From Apiotrichum sp. Y4204 (Eukaryota > Basidiomycota > Tremellomycetes > Trichosporonales > Trichosporonaceae): a stretch of 64,000 nt of DNA. Position numbers and translations under genes: made by a program. Each line of letters starts with the position of its first letter. The stretch's first letter is position 1. The notes under the pieces were generated by a model. That model did no database searches, had not been told where the DNA came from, and was given only the letters and a program-made list of their open reading frames with translations. The DNA is taken from assembly GCA_025531455.1 (NCBI GenBank), contig JAMYHL010000004.1:992001-1056000 (forward strand). Direction: 5' to 3'. This document shows, piece after piece, positions 1-10,530 of the stretch.

Positions 1-4
1 GCAG

Positions 5-760
5 ATGCCGCCCCAGGTCAAGTCCAAGGCCCAGAAGGCCCTCGCCGCCCAGGCCGGTTCCAAGGCCGGGTGAGTACGCGCGGATTCGGAACGGATACGG
101 ATGGATCGAGATGGGATGGATCGGGATGGGATTACGATGGGGTCGGGCATGGCGATAGCGACGACGAACGCGGGACGACCGGCGGCGACGACTTTGCCGC
201 GGGTGGTCTGTGTCTTATGCTCACCCGCCGCATTGGTAGTCGTGCGGACCTACCCATCCCTATCGTCCGCGTACTATCGCTCATCACCCACGAATCCCTC
301 TCCCATCCCTCGACATCCCACCGCCATTCCCCCGACCGACAGCCGCATCTCACTTGAAGGATTTCTCTGACATTCGCAGAAAGAAGAAGAAGTGGTCCAA
401 GGGCAAGGTTAAGGACAAGGCCAACAACGCTGTCGTCCTCGACAAGCAGACCTAGTGAGTCTTGACGGGTGCTAACCGAATGGCCCCTCTGAGCACGCCC
501 AAAGTTCAGGACTGACAAGCAGCGAGCGCATCCTCAAGGAGGTCCCGACCTACAAGCTCATCTCGCAGTCGGTGCTCATTGACCGCATGAAGATCAACGG
601 ATCTCTTGCCCGTCGCGCCATCGCCTACCTCGAGAAGGAGGGCCAGATCAAGCGTGTCGTCCACCACCACGCCCAGCTCGTGAGTCACAGCTACGATTTT
701 GCAGAAGTGCAAGCTGTTTGCTCACACCCTCAGATTTACACCCGCGCTACCGCTGCTTAG
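5..760 (+). CDS. RPS25: 40S ribosomal protein eS25
   Basis: Small-subunit ribosomal protein eS25, part of the 40S head. Four exons (5-69, 380-454, 523-679, 734-760) join in frame into a 107-residue protein. It has the lysine-rich N-terminus MPPQVKSKAQKA, the KKKKWSKGK block and the winged-helix core (ILKEVPTYKLISQSVLIDRMKINGS, then RRAIAYLEKEGQIK) diagnostic of eS25, and ends in YTRATAA. The length is normal for the family. All three introns have GTGAGT donors. The first intron is 310 nt, long for this region. The ATG lies four bases from the window edge and directly follows GCAG, so a 5'UTR intron may end there; the promoter is outside the window. The next gene, IND1, is convergent. Confidence 0.95.
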
Positions 761-1177
761 ATTGGTACGGCTGCGTGATTTCTGTAGGAGTATGCGACGA
801 GGATAGCATGGACTTGCATGGCAGATGGCTGGAGGGTTGCGTTAAGAGCAAAGGTGTGGACAGCGGGAATAGGTCAGGCAACAGGGGATAGTCAGCGAAG
901 GGAGATTATGGGCGGGAGCAGGTCGTGAACGAACGAGTACTGTCAGTGTATGTTGGCCCAGCGAGAGAGACGTTTGCAAACGAGTCTTGGGCAGGACGGC
1001 AATTATTATCCGTGTCGTAGACTGCCCGGGATCCAACATGCAACTGGATCCACTGTAAGAGGGCGATGTATCGCCAGGCCCCCTGTCCACAGTGACAAGA
1101 GAGTTGCGCGCTCAGAGGTCAACCACACTCAACCTCATGAGCGATGCAATGCAATGCGTCTAAAGCTACAGACCCGC
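761..1177. other. Convergent intergenic spacer RPS25 / IND1
   Basis: About 420 bases between the stop codons of two convergent genes. It should hold both 3'UTRs and poly(A) sites. I see no conserved reading frame, repeat or RNA gene in it. Confidence 0.5.
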
Positions 1178-2614
1178 CTAACCCCTAACGCCCGCATCCT
1201 CCCTCTTCCGACCCGCAAGCCAGCTCCACACGCGCCCCGCAATCCCGTCCATGGTCTGGCGTACTTCCTCGCCCTCGGCGCTGTTCTGGGTCATGATCGG
1301 GCGGCCGGCGTCGCCACCGTCCGAAACCGAGGTGACGAGCGGGATACGGCCGAGCACATCGAGTCCCAGGTCCGTCGCTGCCTTTGTGAACTTTTCGCTG
1401 CTTCCAAACAGCTCGTGCGGGACCGAACAGGAGGAACATGTGTAGTGGGACATGTTGAGCAGTAGGCCGATAATCTACCGTTAGAGAGAACGCCAGTCGA
1501 TACTCACCGGGACGTTGACCTTTGTGAACATTGACACGCCCTTGCGCGCGTCGATCAGCGCAACGTCCTGCGGCGTCGAGACGATGACCGCGCCTGGTGT
1601 GAGTTACGAGCATCTCAGCTGGTGAGAAGGCTCGGCATAGCTTCTCGAAGGCTCGGCATAGCTTCTCGAACTCACCATCAACGACGACGAGCTGCCCGAG
1701 ACTCAGCTGTACATCACCGGTGCCCGGCGGCATGTCGATGACGAGCACGTCGAGCTCGCCCTGGTCGCCGGCCCAGTCGACGTCGAAGAGCATCTGCTGC
1801 ACGGCCTTCTGCACCATCAGCCCGCGCCACACAACTGGCGTATTCGGGTCCGGCGCTGCTGTCAGCTTCAGTAATGATGAAGTAGCTCACGCAGTAGATA
1901 GCCAATGGACATGGTCTTGATGCCGTGGTTGGAGAGCGGGACGAGCTTGTTCGCTGTTGTTAGCGGGGAAGGCGGTGATGCCGTCAGACACTCCGAATAA
2001 GTGGGACATCTGACTGCAGTTTCCACCTACCATCATTGAGCTCCGGCTCGCCGGCCTTGTCAAGGCCCATGAGCATCGGCACGCTGGGACCGAAGATGTC
2101 GAGGTCGAGGAGACCGACGCGCGGACGGCGGCCGAGTGGGGAGGTGTTCGCGAGCGCGAGTGCGAGGTTGGCTGTTATTAGCCTGAGGTGACTCAACCAG
2201 TGGTCTTCCCCTCGGCGACTCTGGCTTCCACCTTCCCTCCCTACTTACCCGCAACAGTGCTCTTCCCGACGCCGCCCTTGCCCGACGCGACGACAACAAT
2301 GTTCTTCACGTTACGGATACGGCTGCGCTCCGGCGGCCCTCCGCGTGCGCGGCGCGGGATTGTCGGTGCGGGATTCGCCTCGCGCCGCGGAATGCCCTGC
2401 GCGGTCAGTGTCAGAACCTCAGTTGCCGAGTCGAGTGGGCGCCCGCTTGCGAGCTCGGCACCGAGTCGGCGCTAGCACGTACCAATGGGTTCTCGTGGCG
2501 TGCGGCCGCGCTCGGGTGGAGACTCCGTCGGGCAACAAGCACCATGGGCCGAGCCGCTGGACGAGCGGCGCGGAGAGCGGGCTGCGCTGCTTGTGATAGC
2601 GAGCGTGTCAGCAT
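1178..2614 (-). CDS. IND1: Mitochondrial Mrp/NBP35-type P-loop ATPase, complex I Fe-S assembly factor (Ind1/NUBPL)
   Basis: Predicted mitochondrial scaffold that delivers Fe-S clusters to respiratory complex I. Exon 1 (2614-2483) gives an Arg/Ala-rich, acid-poor presequence ([20 protein letters not shown]). Exon 2 begins at 2396 ([11 protein letters not shown]) and carries the deviant Walker [11 protein letters not shown]. Later exons hold [41 protein letters not shown] (switch region) and, near 1450, the CxxC pair in YTCSSC that binds the bridging cluster. The C-terminus reads [11 protein letters not shown]...GDAGRP, as in NUBPL. At least five introns are inferred. One of them contains a perfect 21-bp tandem duplication (1627-1668). 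Presence of this gene implies the organism keeps complex I. Cytosolic NBP35/CFD1 are less likely because of the presequence and gene length. Confidence 0.9.
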
Positions 2615-3343
2615 TGTCGAGGCGTGATCGAAGGCGTATGCAACAATACTGTTTGCTGTGCGTAAGGTTGAGTGGACACAAAAATAGGCAGAATCGTCCT
2701 GAGTCTGGGGTCCCGGAATTAACGCGCGCCCCCTCTGGGCCCTCTCCCGTCCATGCGCATCATTCAGACGATGCACCCGCGTCCGGCCGGCCCCCCCTTC
2801 CACGGCGGCCCCTCTGGCTCCTGGCTCTGGCCCGCGCCAGCCAGCGATCCAGCGCAGCAACCCTTGGGCGGTGGAGTGTGTGCTGCCATACTGCCGTGCT
2901 GCCACTGCCGTTGCTGTCAACTGTGTTGGCCCGAGTTGGATCTGTCGGCTTGGCCTGGTTGCTGGTTGCTTGTGGCCGTTGCCGTATCTCTCTCTCGCGC
3001 ATCTCTGGCATCTCTTCAATCTCTCTCATCCCTCTCGTCTCCTCCGCACACTTTGCATTCTCGCTCTCGCCCTCGCTCTCGCTCTCCTCTCCTTTGCTTC
3101 GGACCCCTCTTGTGTCATCACAACCGGCCACCCACCTCTCTTCCCCCCTTCTTCCTCTGGCCCTCCCTCCTCTCTCCTCTCTCCTTTCCAACTTGCCCGC
3201 TCGTTACTCTCAGTCTCGACCATTTGGAAAGCGGTCCAGTCACCGTCTCCGATCCTCTTCTTCTTCGTCTTCCCCTTCTCCTCCTTCGTTTTCTCTATCT
3301 TTACCTATCTCCACATTCCTCTCCGCCTCTCTCATCATCCCCA
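2615..3343. promoter_or_regulatory. Divergent promoter region IND1 / MAPKK with long pyrimidine tract
   Basis: About 730 bases separate the divergent starts of IND1 and the MAPK kinase gene. From about 2980 to 3340 the plus strand is almost continuous C/T (CTCTCT, TCTTC and CCTT runs) with several short repeats, ending immediately before the kinase ATG. Such CT-rich leaders are common upstream of fungal starts. It is open in some frames but has no recognisable protein. Confidence 0.5.
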
Positions 3344-5518
3344 ATGGCGACAACAACTCCCAGGCGACCTGGCGGTGCGCGCCCAAACCCATCATCGTCC
3401 CGCGCAGCCCCGCCACCCCCAAAGCTCAACATCCCTCCTGGCAACGTCCGTGAGTAGTCGAGTCATTCTTAGTGTGCTCGTTGCCGTCTGCTGCATCGGC
3501 GCACTGTATGCGCTGGCAGAGGTGCAGCCGTCCATTTCCCTCCCCTTCCCCCTCTTCTTGCTCCCCATTGCGTTTCGTCTCGCTTGCGAGAACGTCGTCA
3601 ACCCACCTAGTTCGTCGCGGCGCGGCGTATCAGCCCGAATGGGTGTCTCCATTTTCGCTATCATCGCGTGCGCAACCCCAATCATCATTGCCCCGTCCCT
3701 TCCACTGCTGCACAAATCGTGCTATGACATGCCCCTTCCATTGCTAACATCGTCAGCGGGAATCAATGTCGACCAGGCAGGCCAGGGCGGCTGGCAACAG
3801 CCCGCACCCCTTCCTTCAGCCCCTCTCCCTCCTACACCTGTTCCGTCCGCAAGCGCACCAGCCATTCCCTCACTCGCCCAGCGTCCGACACGCGCTGTGC
3901 CGTCGCTCGCCAGTGCCGGGCCGTCTGCGGGGTCGTCGCGGCCAGGCAAGCCGAAACTGAGTCTCGGCGGTGGCATCGGCAACCGCTCCGCCCCGGCTGT
4001 GCCTACCCTGGGCGGGACTGGGGACGCACCAGAGTTGTCCCTGACCCCACCACCGCAAAGTGCTCGCGCGGCCCCAGCCCTCAAGCTCGCGATCCCCCTC
4101 GGAGGTGGTGGTGGAGGCTCTGCATTTACAGACAATGCTCAATCGGATGATGGCTCTAGTCTCCGCACACCAGTTCCTGGCGAGCCGGGAGAGGACCGCG
4201 ATGTGACAGTCCACGCGCGTACCGGTACGTCGCACCACGCCAACAGTGAGGACTTTGCCGCGGACCCGGACATTATGCGCGCATGGACAGAGGATATTCG
4301 TGCAGTGATGGATCGCATCCGCATAGACAGCAGCCCTGCTCCGAGCGTGGGTCCGAATTCTCGCTCGGCTTCGGGCAGCCCAGGTGGTGCGTCGCCAGCA
4401 CCTTCAGGTTCTTCGAGCCGTGACCTCAACATTATCCGCTCCGTCGACCTGAGTGGTATCCCGGGAAGCGATGGGGAAGACAGCCGCCCGGATTCGGCGG
4501 CGCATCAGCGGCGCTTCGACGCCTCTACAAATCTCACGCTTTTGCGACGACTCGGCGAGGGCACCGGCGGTGCAGTCGATCTCGTCAAGACAGCGGGTGG
4601 CCAGATTATGGCACGCAAGGTGAGTGGTTTCACACCCTGAGTCGTGCTGCTTTTCAGGTGGACTTGGCGACGCTGACCCACAGGTCATTGCCCGCACAGC
4701 CAACCCTTCTGTCCACAGACAGACGATCCGCGAACTCGACTTTTTGTCCTCAACGTCGTCACCATACATCGTGGACCACTATGGCGCCTTCCTTGCCGAG
4801 CATGACCAGCAGATTTGCATCCTGATGGAGTACTGCGAAGCAGGGTCTCTTGACTACCTCTTGGGCCGGATGAAGGACAGCGGGCTGTCGTGTACCGAGC
4901 CGGTTCTCGGTCGCATCGCGTCGTCCGTCATCCGTGGTCTGGATTACCTCCACAAGCTCTCCATCATCCACCGCGACATCAAACCATCAAATATCCTTGT
5001 AACTCGCGCCGGCGCCGTCAAGCTTTGTGATTTCGGTGTCTCGGGCGAGCTCGTCGGCTCGTTCGCAGACACCTTTACCGGAACCTCGTACTACATGGCG
5101 CCCGAGCGAATCCTCAACAAGCCGTACAGCATCAAGGCGGATGTCTGGTCGCTGGGTTTGACTCTGCACGAGGTCGCCCATCTCCGCTTCCCCTTCCCGC
5201 CTGAGGGCGAGAATCAATATGTCGCGCCGATCGAACTGCTCAGCTACATTGTCACCGCCCCCGTGCCGGCTATGCAGGACAACCCCGCGATTGGTCGCGT
5301 TTGGACACCCGACATCAGACGGTTCATTGAGCGCTGGTAAGTCAAGGGTCGCAGATTGAGAGTGCTGTGCAATACTGATGTTCAGCCTAATCCGCGACGA
5401 CACCGCGCGGCCCAAGCCTCACGAGCTGCTGTCGGATCCGTTCATCGTCCGCGCCGAGGCAAAGAACGTGAACATGGCCAAGTGGGTCGCCATGCTTGTC
5501 CCTAGTCTTGCGACATAA
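3344..5518 (+). CDS. MKK2: MAP kinase kinase of the cell wall integrity pathway (Mkk1/Mkk2 type)
   Basis: Dual-specificity kinase that should phosphorylate the Slt2/Mpk1 MAPK. Exons 3344-3449, 3757-4619, 4684-5336 and 5386-5518 give 584 residues. The first ~300 residues are Pro/Ser/Ala-rich and disordered. The kinase domain starts at about residue 315 with a modified glycine loop (LGEGTGGAV), followed by ARKVIAR (VAIK lysine), catalytic HRDIKPSN, DFGVSGELV, activation segment DTFTGTSYYMAPE, and FPFPPEGE followed by IELLSYIV. The last two motifs are characteristic of Mkk1/2 rather than Pbs2 or Ste7. The domain is complete to the C-lobe (RPKPHELLSDPFI). The long first intron (307 nt) follows a 106-nt exon rich in prolines. 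The symbol follows the Cryptococcus/yeast orthologue group and rests on motif similarity only. Confidence 0.88.
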
Positions 5519-7124
5519 GCCGGTATGCTCGGATACATGCTCGATGCCGATAAGTGTGTTCAATGTTGGAAACGACAGGTGCACATCCGGTCTCCCCGGC
5601 GCCGCTATGCTGCCGACCCTGTTAACATTCCGACCATCCACTCCATCCCATTTCATCCCCTATCCCATCCCCCTCTCGGATTCAGCTCCCAATCGCAGGC
5701 TCCCCCAGCCCTGCATCCCACATCGTTGCTCCCATCCCCACCACGGCCCATGAGCCATCCCCGGACGTTAGGTATAAAAACAAGTAGAATTTGTTAGCCC
5801 CTTGCATGGCATGTCAGTTCGTATGCATGATTCCAGACGAGTCCGTGGCCGGCGGTACCGCGCTACCAGTCGTCAGCGGAACGTTTCGCCAAACCTTGAG
5901 TGCACTGGAACGCGTCACAGTTGCGCGCTCCTCGTTGCACAATAGTCACAGTGCCATCGATAAGCAACCCACTCTACGGGACCCCGCACCAGCTGCTAAG
6001 CTCATGTCTGGGGCGGTGCAAACCCAATCTTTCTCCGAGGTTTCGTCTGCCCTGCCGACGCTCTACGATACTAAAAGATATGCGATCCGGCCGGAGAACG
6101 TAAGGTATATCTCCGCCCCGGGATCCGCGGGGCGGGAACGAGGGGCGGTGGAAACGTAGGAAATGGAAGAATGGTACTGGGAACGCCATTACGAAACCTT
6201 GTTGCCTTGTGGTATGCCAGCACACACAGGACTGTCGTGGCCTCCGGAATCTGCGGCTCCCATCGTTTCTTGGTGTTTTCTATTCGTTGACCGCCGAGTA
6301 CTTTCTTCCAAGGCTGCGGATTCACCGGAACAGTGGATACCTACACTAGACAAACTTGTTCCGTGTTGTTGTCGATCGGATCGTCACTGATCTCTGATCT
6401 CTGTGCCATCCGATCGATACCCCCGGGTGGCTGTCCGTTACACCCTTACTTCGCCTATGCCCCCACACGTCCGCATGAAGCAGCACCCTCGGCATCGGGT
6501 AGACATCAGCGCATATCTCGCAGCAGGATCTGGCTGGCATGAGTGGGTGGATGGCATTTCCGATCCACAGCTGTCACTATCATCACACTCACTGGCTGGC
6601 GCCAAGGCTGGCATGGCTGCGGCGGCACTGGTCTCTGATCGCCAGATCGCCAGATCGTCAGGGGCTGAAACACGATACATCCCCCACACCGGAGGGAGCG
6701 ATCTGATTCCGTTATGCCCTGGGGCCCCGATCCACGTGGCGCCAAGTAACTACCTGTGCCGGCTGTGCCATGGTGAATCACTTGACAGGAGGGGAAAGTA
6801 CGGGGACGGCGTTGGCGGGCTCGGCGACAAACGGCAGCGGGGCCGTGTTGAACTCTGTTTACTTGTCACTCACTCACTCACCCATTGTGCCACACCGCTG
6901 CTAACATTAGACGGCATAGGCATATCGTACGAAGGACAACAGCGCGCGATTGTGCTTCTCAGATTCTCAGAAGATCCGAGGACAGTCCCGACATTCGGCA
7001 ATCGAAGCTCGGCCTCCACGCGACTCTGGTGTACACTCTTGGCCGCAGCTCGATCTCGACTTGTGACGTGGACGACAAGACTCGCTCAGACTCGCTCAAC
7101 CTCTCACCTTCTCCTCTCCCTCAG
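5519..7124. other. Intergenic region, no gene recognised
   Basis: About 1.6 kb between two plus-strand genes. Several frames are open for 200-280 codons on both strands, but their translations are low-complexity and show no domain. A TATAAAA-like element is at about 5771. Short direct repeats (CTCGCTCA) lie at 7080-7100 just before the next start. It presumably holds the kinase 3'UTR and the transporter promoter. Confidence 0.4.
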
Positions 7125-8556
7125 ATGCCGTCCAATCTCCCATCACATAACACCGACACGGTACAGACACGAACCTTCGTGGCGCCGTTCATTGTCTTGG
7201 CGGGTATCGTGTTCGCGTCCGCGACCCAGACAGAGGTGGCAAACTACCTAGCCCAGCGACTAGAGTACAACAAGCCGTATTTCAGCTTTTTCGTGACCCA
7301 CGTCGCGTTTGCGTTCGTCTTTCCCATCCATCTGGCAATACTGGCCATCTCTAAGGGCGGCGCGCGCGGAGCTACTGCCCACGCGCGGTATTTGCTTCGT
7401 AACCTCCGCGCCGTGCTCGCCGACCAGCTCAACACCCGGCCAAGATGGCGCGAGCTCTGGCGCCCGCTCACGCACAAACTCATTCCCCTCACTCTCCTCA
7501 TCTCTTTCCCCGCCATCTGCTGGTACGTCGCCATGGCGCTCAGCCCCGCCATGGACATTACGGCAATCTACGCCACGAGCGCGTTCCACACGTACTTTTT
7601 CAGTTTGCTACTGCTCGGCACACGACTCACGAAGATTACTGTCGCGGCGATTGCGGTCGCCTTTACAGGCGTTATTGTCATTACGCTTGATGATGCAGGA
7701 CACACAGAAGAGGGCAAGGACGGGAAAGCGTCTATCAGCAGCCGTCTGGTCGGCGACATTATCATGGTCGTCGGCGCTGCGGGTCTGGGTCTTTACGAGG
7801 TGGTCTACAAGATGGTCCTTCCGGAAGGCGAAGGCGGCGCGCACCGGCCTGCAGGGGAGCACGCGACCTCGCCAATCGCCACGACCTCGCGCCTCGCCCA
7901 CATCCATGGCCACGCCACACCGCCGCAATACGATTCGGCGACGGAGTACGAGTCAGAGGACGACCGCATCGCCCTGAGCCGGGGCGGCGCGGGATCACGT
8001 ACGCCGCTGCTGAACAAATCCGCATCTGTGCCCTCGAGTCCGACCAGCGAGCGCCCCCGCACACCGATCATCACCATTCCCCGGCCGACACTCACCCGCA
8101 CACCCTCCGGCCGCGGTATGCACGTCCCGCACCTCCCTACGGCCTTCCACTCCAACTTCCTCACCTCGGCCCTCGGCGTCGCGACCTTTGTCCTCCTCTG
8201 GATTCCCTTCCCGTTCATCCACTGGACTGGTGTCGAGACATGGCTCCTGCCCCCAACCCCGCGCATATGGGGTACGCTCTCCCTCGCCGCCTCCCTCGGA
8301 GCAGTCTACGTGAGTCCGAGCTGTTGACATTCCGTACAAGCTCTCCAACTGACATCAGAACGCAGGCCTCATGACCCTCATCGGGATGTGGGGCCCGACA
8401 GTAGCCTCCGTCGCCAACCTGCTCACTATCGGCCTCGTCGGCATCGCGGACGCGCTCTGGGTCGGCACCATCCCGTCGGCAGTCAAAGTTGGCGGCGCGG
8501 CACTCATCTGTGCTGGATTCGCTGCGCTTCTCTGGGAGGGCGAGGCGGAGGGATAA
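7125..8556 (+). CDS. DMT-superfamily (EamA-type) membrane transporter
   Basis: Predicted ten-helix drug/metabolite transporter of the SLC35F / yeast YML018C-like group; the substrate is unknown. Two exons (7125-8309, 8359-8556) give 460 residues. Hydrophobic segments are visible from residue ~17 (FVAPFIVLAGIVFASATQTEVANYL), then FFVTHVAFAFVFPIHLAIL, LIPLTLLISFPAICWYVAMAL, the EamA-like AIYATSAFHTYFFSLLLL followed by IAVAFTGVIVITLDDAG, and after the intron LMTLIGMWGPTVASVANLLTIG. A Ser/Pro-rich cytosolic loop of ~120 residues (about 245-365, with RTPLLNKSASVPSSP) splits the two five-helix halves, as in fungal members. The acceptor at 8358 gives the frame VYNAGLM; another AG lies six bases further on. 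Mitochondrial or vacuolar location cannot be decided. Confidence 0.8.
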
Positions 8557-9262
8557 TTGTATCAATAGATGTAATGTAGATGCGCATGACTGATGTGGGG
8601 ATGCGTGAAGCCACTGATCTCTTACGGCTAGGAGGAGGGGGCGCCACTGACGGTCACCACTAGCAGGCCCCACAGACTCATGATACCCACCGGTCGGGCT
8701 TGGAGAACAGAGTGTGTGGGGGCACAGGGGTGCGAGCAACCCTGCCGCGGACGGAGGAATTCCATTGCTTCATGTCGAGCAGATCGTTGCGCCCTCTCGA
8801 CGACAGTGTGGGCGCTTTCCATTGTTTCATGAGACTTTTCTTCGGCTGTAATTATTCTATTTTTACATATTTTTGTTTCTCATTTGTTCTTTTTTTGCTT
8901 TTCTGCTCATACTTCTGGTCGCTAACGAACACCGGTCCTTTGTGAGCACAGATAGCGCGGCAATGACTTGATACTGGGTACACATCTCACGTTATTCCTT
9001 CTATGATCTATGAACGAATGTTCGTACGCCCCGCGTCTCGGGCGCTGGCGTCTGGGCCTCAGATGACGCCCTTCTCGTCCTGCTGATCCTTCTGTCTGAT
9101 ACTCAGACCCACCGCATACGACATATGATGCCCGCCATCTCATCAGCCGGGCCACCAGAGTAGCAGACAAACATGAATATCTGACTGGGGCAAACTACAT
9201 TCCTCACCTTCTCTCATATCACCATCCCATCCTCCATTGAACCAGTAAGACGAAGAACTGCC
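8557..9262. other. Intergenic region with T-rich tract
   Basis: About 700 bases between two plus-strand genes. A conspicuous T/A-rich stretch at about 8855-8925 (runs of T interrupted by C) stands out against the GC-rich background and could hold poly(A) or promoter elements. No coding signal or RNA gene is seen. Confidence 0.4.
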
Positions 9263-9813
9263 ATGTCCTTCAAGCTGTCCATCGAGCCTTTCGAGCGGCA
9301 CGAGGTGGCTCCCCCCTCCGAGTCGAGTAAGGGCGCCATTCTCCGCCAATGGCGCACCGCCATCTTCGTGCGTCCGCGGTTGTTCACGCTAACGGTAGGA
9401 CTACATCTCCTTTGTGTTGCAGTTCTGGAACAACCCTGCTGAGAAGATCAAAGAGATGCAAGGCCCCGCCAAAAGAATCATAAAGTCGGACGTAGAGCTC
9501 CTAGCACGCCTCCAGATGTCTCACCGGCTTCTCAATGATATCGCCCACCTTCATCCCGCGGCGTACCCTGCCAAGTCGCGCGCCGAGATAGACAGATACC
9601 TCCGTGCCCAGGGCGGAGCGCTCAGGCGCTTTAACGACGCTCTCCACCGCCTCTTTGGGAACGAGTATGATGCCGCTTACAAGGTTTGAAGTAATTTGGT
9701 GGGCTGTGTCTGGCTGACGATACCAGCAAGTCGAGGGGCAGCGTCGGCTGTGTATCGCCATCTTGGACGACATTTTGGGAGAACGTCGCAGCGGGGAACG
9801 TCGCAGGGCCTAG
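9263..9813 (+). CDS. Small conserved-looking hypothetical protein
   Basis: I do not recognise this protein. Three exons (9263-9367, 9423-9683, 9727-9813) join in phase 0 into 150 residues. The introns are 55 and 43 nt with usable donors (GTGCGT, GTTTGA) and acceptors (TTGCAG, ACCAG preceded by CTGAC). The sequence starts MSFKLSIEPFERHEV. A helical, Leu/Arg-rich middle follows (FWNNPAEKIKEMQG, DVELLARLQMSHRLLNDIAHLHP), and the tail is charged (DILGERRSGERRRA). There is no signal peptide and no transmembrane segment. A non-spliced second intron would end the protein at 9689 with 122 residues, which is also possible. Reality as a gene rests on the clean frame joins and a plausible start context (GCCATGTCC). 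Confidence 0.5.
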
Positions 9814-10530
9814 TCTGGCACCAGCCTCGCAGAAGGTGAGTATCTTAATGAAATAAGCACTCATGACACTGTACTGACTAGCAGTGATTCTGCCCCATCG
9901 TTCATAAGCTACGAAGACGTTCGAACAAGTCGGCCTGAAAGGTGGCACCCACGACGTAATGGCGGATAGGCGACAAATACGATACACAGGTTCCTGTTTT
10001 ACTTTCCAGATCTTTAGACAGCATAGCCCATGTATGATACAATGATGTTTCCAATTTCATGTTGCTGAGGCTTGCGACCTGTGGCCACATTGACAGTCCA
10101 ACATCGCCCCAAGTGCCATCAGTCGACCGTCAAGTGCCACATTCAGCGTGGGTGAGGGGTTGGATGGCCTGAATGGCCTGAATGGCATGAATGGGTTTGA
10201 TCAGCCGCCCACGCAGTACTCACGTGCAGTAAATGACAAATGATGTCATAGCTTCCAGTAACGGCGGAACCAAAAAAGGCACGGTGGCTGGGCTGGCTGG
10301 GCTGGATGGATGAGTGTGCCTGAGGAGCTGAGGATGGATGTTGACACTTTTGGGATCTCGAGCAGCTTTGGGCAACTGACCAACAGTCTCCACCGACACA
10401 TCCCAACTCCCATTCATTCCACTTTCGCAGTCTTCTTCACACCTACCCTCTACCTCTAGTCACTCCATCTCCTCACCATAATCCTTATCTTCTTCACCAC
10501 TCTCCAGACAGATATCTATACACTCCCGCA
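9814..10530. promoter_or_regulatory. Intergenic / UBE2S upstream region
   Basis: About 720 bases. It holds a decamer-like tandem (GGCCTGAATG units) at about 10163-10195, a GGCTGG-repeat patch at about 10288-10310 and a CACGTG E-box at about 10220, some 310 bases before the UBE2S ATG. The last 100 bases before the start are C/T-rich. No gene is seen. Confidence 0.4.

Noticed and set aside
2871..4640. A 589-codon plus-strand frame running through the CT-rich leader and first intron of the MAPKK gene
   Set aside because: Its first ~300 codons are low-complexity translation of the pyrimidine tract and intron. The true start ATG at 3344 plus splicing at 3450/3756 gives the conserved protein.
6403..7251. 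282-codon plus-strand frame upstream of the transporter
   Set aside because: It overlaps the transporter start in another frame and has no recognisable domain.
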